Below the pieces are notes generated by a model that had not been told where the DNA came from, did not search any database, and saw only the letters and a list, made by a program, of their open reading frames with translations. From NCBI GenBank assembly GCA_963576735.1, contig OY755188.1, forward strand, positions 1,612,001-1,676,000: a stretch of DNA of 64,000 bases. The letters run 5' to 3'. Made by a program: the position numbers and the translations under genes. Positions 63,501 to 64,000 of this stretch are shown in pieces (position 1 is the first letter of the stretch; each line of letters starts with the position of its first letter). Origin of the DNA: Bedellia somnulentella (taxonomy: Eukaryota > Arthropoda > Insecta > Lepidoptera > Bedelliidae).

Positions 63501-63692
63501 TTAGTTTCCCGTGTCATTCTTATTATTTCCTGTCTAATTTTAGGTGGAACCAAATTCCGGGTTTTTTGCCATCAGCAACACTTTTACTGAATCTGAGAAG
63601 TGCGGTTTGGAAACTATTCGACCGTTTGATATTCCTCCACACTCGTTGCCCATCAAGAAACATTCTGGATATAGGGAGCTCATATCGGCAAG
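45568..63692 (+). CDS. Ir75: ionotropic receptor, IR75 type, gene 2 (3' partial, 10 exons in window)
   Basis: Exons: 45568-45649, 46879-47039, 47233-47393, 50506-50656, 51720-51841, 55725-55892, 58693-58913, 61758-61966, 63146-63271, 63544-63692. Each has exactly the same length as its counterpart in gene 1. The exons with M3 and the C-terminus must lie beyond the right edge. It starts MDLTHFVSKFY, a signal-peptide-like exon ending in CWTS as in gene 1. S1 contains FKGWDD and RRDRMEHVHFVGDG. The following motif reads FIFHQPRQSS, with His in place of the FRQP Arg. The pore region ends in GTLCQQG and M2 contains SLFLFTSYSAKIVALLQ. Exon 8 is about three quarters identical to gene 1 by eye and is rich in G/C-ending codons, unlike gene 1. 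The exon 6 donor (AG|GTTATT) is weak but the phase fits. No stop or frameshift, so probably functional, with a shifted ligand range as inference. Confidence 0.9.
46280..46535 (+). repeat. SINE-A, shortened copy
   Basis: Head GATAGTCCAATGGGTAGAATG, then TGGTTGTTAACGGTGAGG and TACGGCGTGAACG. The B box and part of the tail are deleted. Lies in intron 1 of gene 2. Confidence 0.7.
46585..46830 (-). repeat. SINE-B, full copy
   Basis: Well kept. TACCTATATAA lies near both edges (46563-46573 and 46838-46848), a likely 11-bp duplication. Confidence 0.9.
47405..47500 (-). repeat. SINE-B, 3' piece
   Basis: ACTCACAGTTATTAATCCC to CAGCCACATTTGGCAG. Confidence 0.65.
48300..48415 (+). repeat. tRNA-derived SINE piece inside the Helitron
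   Basis: An A-box-like GTGGCGTAGCGG is followed about 50 bases on by a B-box-like GGGTTCGTATCTC. The middle is replaced by AT-rich sequence. It is a different head from SINE-A and from repeat C. Confidence 0.4.
48826..49020 (-). repeat. SINE-B, old copy
   Basis: AGGGTGGCCATAGC, GTTAGTGATGGGTC and CATCGCCCAACAATC mark it; strongly decayed. Confidence 0.55.
49140..50460 (-). mobile_element. LINE fragment, CR1/L2-type RT, 5' truncated
   Basis: The minus-strand frame enters at FLSKVLKRLVHRQLNDFL near 50450. It shows VKITDGIRLEIDKG, GGVPQGGVLSPLLFAIF and YHLYADDLRIYTQ (ORF 50316-49849). After a frame break it continues in 49692-49180 with ILDYADTNYLDLT, LQNLCIRFVFGLR and HAVQLWNALPVEVR, the usual C-terminal block of this LINE group. 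It ends about 45 bases upstream of the acceptor of gene 2 exon 4. Confidence 0.75.
50735..51425 (-). mobile_element. LINE 3' fragment, RTE-like (different family from 10674)
   Basis: The minus frame (51409-50804) reads VVVNGQEIQYVDEYIYLGQIV, MCILPILTYGAQTWSL and RRRRPRRRWRDDLDKF, the typical RTE C-terminus. A tail at 50735-50800 resembles the WGAQNCEAF...QQW end of these elements. It is 5' truncated and lies in intron 4 of gene 2. The fragment at 32435-32870 covers the preceding part of the same family. Confidence 0.7.
51980..52300 (+). repeat. SINE-A, two 3' pieces
   Basis: 51980-52040 and 52187-52300 both hold ACGTGGGTACTCTG(C/A)AC-type sequence. The second runs through CCAACCCCTTCGGGGATA to a TTATG tail. 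About 150 bases of other sequence separate them. Confidence 0.65.
52562..52770 (+). repeat. SINE-B, diverged copy
   Basis: GTGTAGTGTTGGCTTAGAATG to GGCCCTGAGTATATGTATG. Confidence 0.75.
53107..53346 (-). repeat. SINE-B, full copy
   Basis: Very well kept from the ATACTCACGGC tail to GACACTACACAGC. Confidence 0.9.
53485..53795. repeat. GCAA/GCAT tandem-like low-complexity tract
   Basis: Many irregular repeats of AAGCAAGC and ATGCATGC at 53485-53590 and again at 53735-53795, separated by a C-rich stretch with CCCCCCGAACCCCCC. No coding sense. Confidence 0.7.
53835..54250. mobile_element. older repeat C copy with two opposed tRNA-like units
   Basis: Same layout as 15926-16421 but diverged: a left-pointing unit at 53871-53941, the ATTCGGAAGGCCACTTG core, then a right-pointing 3' half (about 54115-54165) and CCCCACATGAGG. 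No clear duplication remains. Confidence 0.7.
53871..53941 (-). ncRNA. diverged tRNA-like unit (repeat C)
   Basis: 71 bases, GACACGG...CATGTGTC, A box TAGCTCAATGG, B box GGTTCAATTCC. Decayed relative to the other units. Confidence 0.45.
54757..55018. repeat. two old, opposed SINE-B pieces
   Basis: Forward piece to about 54905 (TTAGAATAGCTCGACACC, AAGCGATGCAG), then an inverse piece (TCACCAACCACATCGACC ... GACACTACCCCGC). Confidence 0.5.
55231..55325 (-). repeat. SINE-B, 3' piece
   Basis: ACATACATACATATACTCACGG-type tail to AAACTCCTCCGCCACATTTGG. Confidence 0.7.
55415..55660. mobile_element. diverged repeat C copy, 11-bp duplication
   Basis: Direct repeat TTCTAAGTTGC at 55404-55414 and 55661-55671. 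It contains GGAAAGAAAAATTCGACA, a TAGCTCAGTTGGCAGAACGACC A-box region near 55535 and AATCCCCACATGAGG at the right. The T-arm has decayed. Confidence 0.7.
55905..56085 (+). repeat. RTE 3' fragment, decayed
   Basis: GTGCTCAAAACGCAGGCGTCC, ATAAAAGAGCATTTATGAAA and GGGAACTAATGTCGTAGG. Starts just after the exon 6 donor of gene 2. Confidence 0.75.
56285..56650 (-). repeat. SINE-A, complete copy
   Basis: Inverse of the copy at 25570, from a head near 56650 (GATAGCCCAGTGGGTAG) to an (ATAAC)n-like tail at 56280-56300. Very similar to that copy. Confidence 0.85.
57016..57345 (-). repeat. SINE-B: old 5' piece, then a fresh copy
   Basis: 57020-57115 is a decayed piece (GGGTCTCCAGCTTCATCGCCC). 57131-57345 is a good copy lacking its first ~30 bases. 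Confidence 0.75.
57350..58690. other. gene 2 intron 6, nothing recognised
   Basis: AT-rich sequence without a repeat or frame that I can name. An old SINE-B-like scrap may lie near 58130-58220 (GAGTCACCAAAATTGCCCC). Confidence 0.4.
59710..59850 (+). repeat. SINE-A, decayed 3' half
   Basis: ACATGGTTTAGTTG, ATGCAAAACGTGTGTATAC and CCTTTGCCGCCTCCTCAGGGG are recognisable. Confidence 0.45.
60130..61500 (-). mobile_element. decayed LINE with RT remnants
   Basis: Minus-strand pieces in order: SADFSKAFDIVDHE (61490-61251), VLLYAKDLKIYKE in place of YADD (61137-60862), then AVCKRASKALGFVIR, CVLESIAAVSRAPFI and FCSYLSYADNKTC (60977-60459), continuing past 60459 as PRITTRLENWIPFKTN to a stop near 60330. 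Several frameshifts and the YAKD core show it is dead. Lies in intron 7 of gene 2. Confidence 0.65.
62005..62078 (-). repeat. RTE 3' end scrap
   Basis: GGGGTAGGCAAAGACTGTC to ACGATCCTGGCAAACCTC, inverse of the RTE end. Confidence 0.65.
62080..63145. other. gene 2 intron 8, nothing recognised
   Basis: AT-rich. The 99-codon frame at 62083-62382 has no motif and AT-driven composition; taken as chance. Confidence 0.4.
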
Positions 63693-63834
63693 GTGAGGAG
63701 ATAATAAAACAAAAAATATATATATAGCTTTAAGACCTGTATTTTCCGATTACTGGCAGAACTTCTGAAATTTGTACACCGTGATTAAGTGAAAGCCATT
63801 ATACATACTGAAAAATAAAAAGTATTTAAAAGTA

Positions 63835-63910
63835 GGATTAGTGTTGGTTAGAGAATCACTATTCAATTACATCTTACCGGTATCGTAAGAGGCTTTTTAA
63901 GAAATGCTTT
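63835..63910 (+). repeat. SINE-B, decayed 5' piece
   Basis: TTAGTGTTGGTTAGAGAATCAC and ATCGTAAGAGGCTTTTTAAG only. Confidence 0.45.
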
Positions 63911-63944
63911 GTCTTTAATAAACTAAATCTTAGTTATTTTAGTT

Positions 63945-64000
63945 TAATGTTTTTTGACATGAATTCCTCATGTGGGGATTATTACTCATAAATAAAAGAT
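63945..64000 (-). mobile_element. repeat C end, cut by the right window edge
   Basis: TTTAATGTTTTTTGACATG...GGGGATTATTACTCATAAATAAAAGAT matches the 3' part of the family in minus orientation; the rest lies beyond the window. Confidence 0.8.

Overview
The window looks like insect nuclear DNA, most likely from a moth or butterfly. It is AT-rich, the genes are split by short consensus introns, and the repeats are of types familiar from Lepidoptera: RTE-type LINEs with (ATGT)n tails, tRNA-headed SINEs, and Helitron-like elements beginning TC, ending CTAG and sitting between A and T. I could not run a database search, so family names rest on motifs I can read.

Layout: (1) 1-5.9 kb, minus strand: a secreted S1 serine protease of the brachyurin/chymotrypsin-like type in four visible exons; the last coding exon lies off the left edge. 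(2) 5.9-22.2 kb: gene-poor, repeat-filled DNA. Its centrepiece is a full-length RTE LINE (10674-15116). That LINE sits inside an older tRNA-SINE with a 13-bp target duplication and itself carries a nested, inverted LINE. A Helitron-like element with an R4/Dong-type LINE fragment inside it follows at 18.7-20.6 kb. (3) 22.2-64 kb, plus strand: two head-to-tail ionotropic receptor genes of the IR75 type. Gene 1 (22247-45345) is complete, with 12 exons and 602 codons. Gene 2 starts 222 bp further on at 45568 and runs off the right edge after ten exons. All ten shared exons have identical lengths in the two genes, and all introns keep the same phase, so this is a tandem duplication. The reading frames are open, but the introns are crowded with transposons: a 4.1-kb element with long inverted repeats (holding a hAT relic that interrupts a SINE), a LINE with an SGNH-esterase ORF1 interrupted by a miniature LTR (TRIM) element, a Tc1-like transposase relic, a Helitron-like element and several LINE fragments.

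How the genes relate: the protease is probably a digestive or other secreted enzyme and has no evident link to the receptors. The two receptors would be odorant-gated subunits that work with a co-receptor encoded elsewhere. Gene 2 has His where gene 1 has Arg in the FRQP motif of the ligand-binding domain, so the copies may differ in ligand.

The most novel-looking item is a repeat family, here called repeat C, with copies at 9.4, 15.9, 30.0, 36.3, 45.0, 53.8, 55.4 and 63.9 kb. Its ends are fixed (CATAAATAAAAG and ACATTAAAT). The middle is a variable fold-back holding one or more tRNA-like Pol III units. Several copies are bounded by 11-13 bp direct repeats, different at each site. It fits no standard transposon class I know. 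A second notable pattern is that the RTE LINE and two SINE families share a related 3' end. Local names used below: SINE-A = tRNA-headed SINE; SINE-B = the very abundant ~240-bp repeat beginning GCTGTGTAGTGTCGGC; repeat C = the tRNA-like fold-back family.
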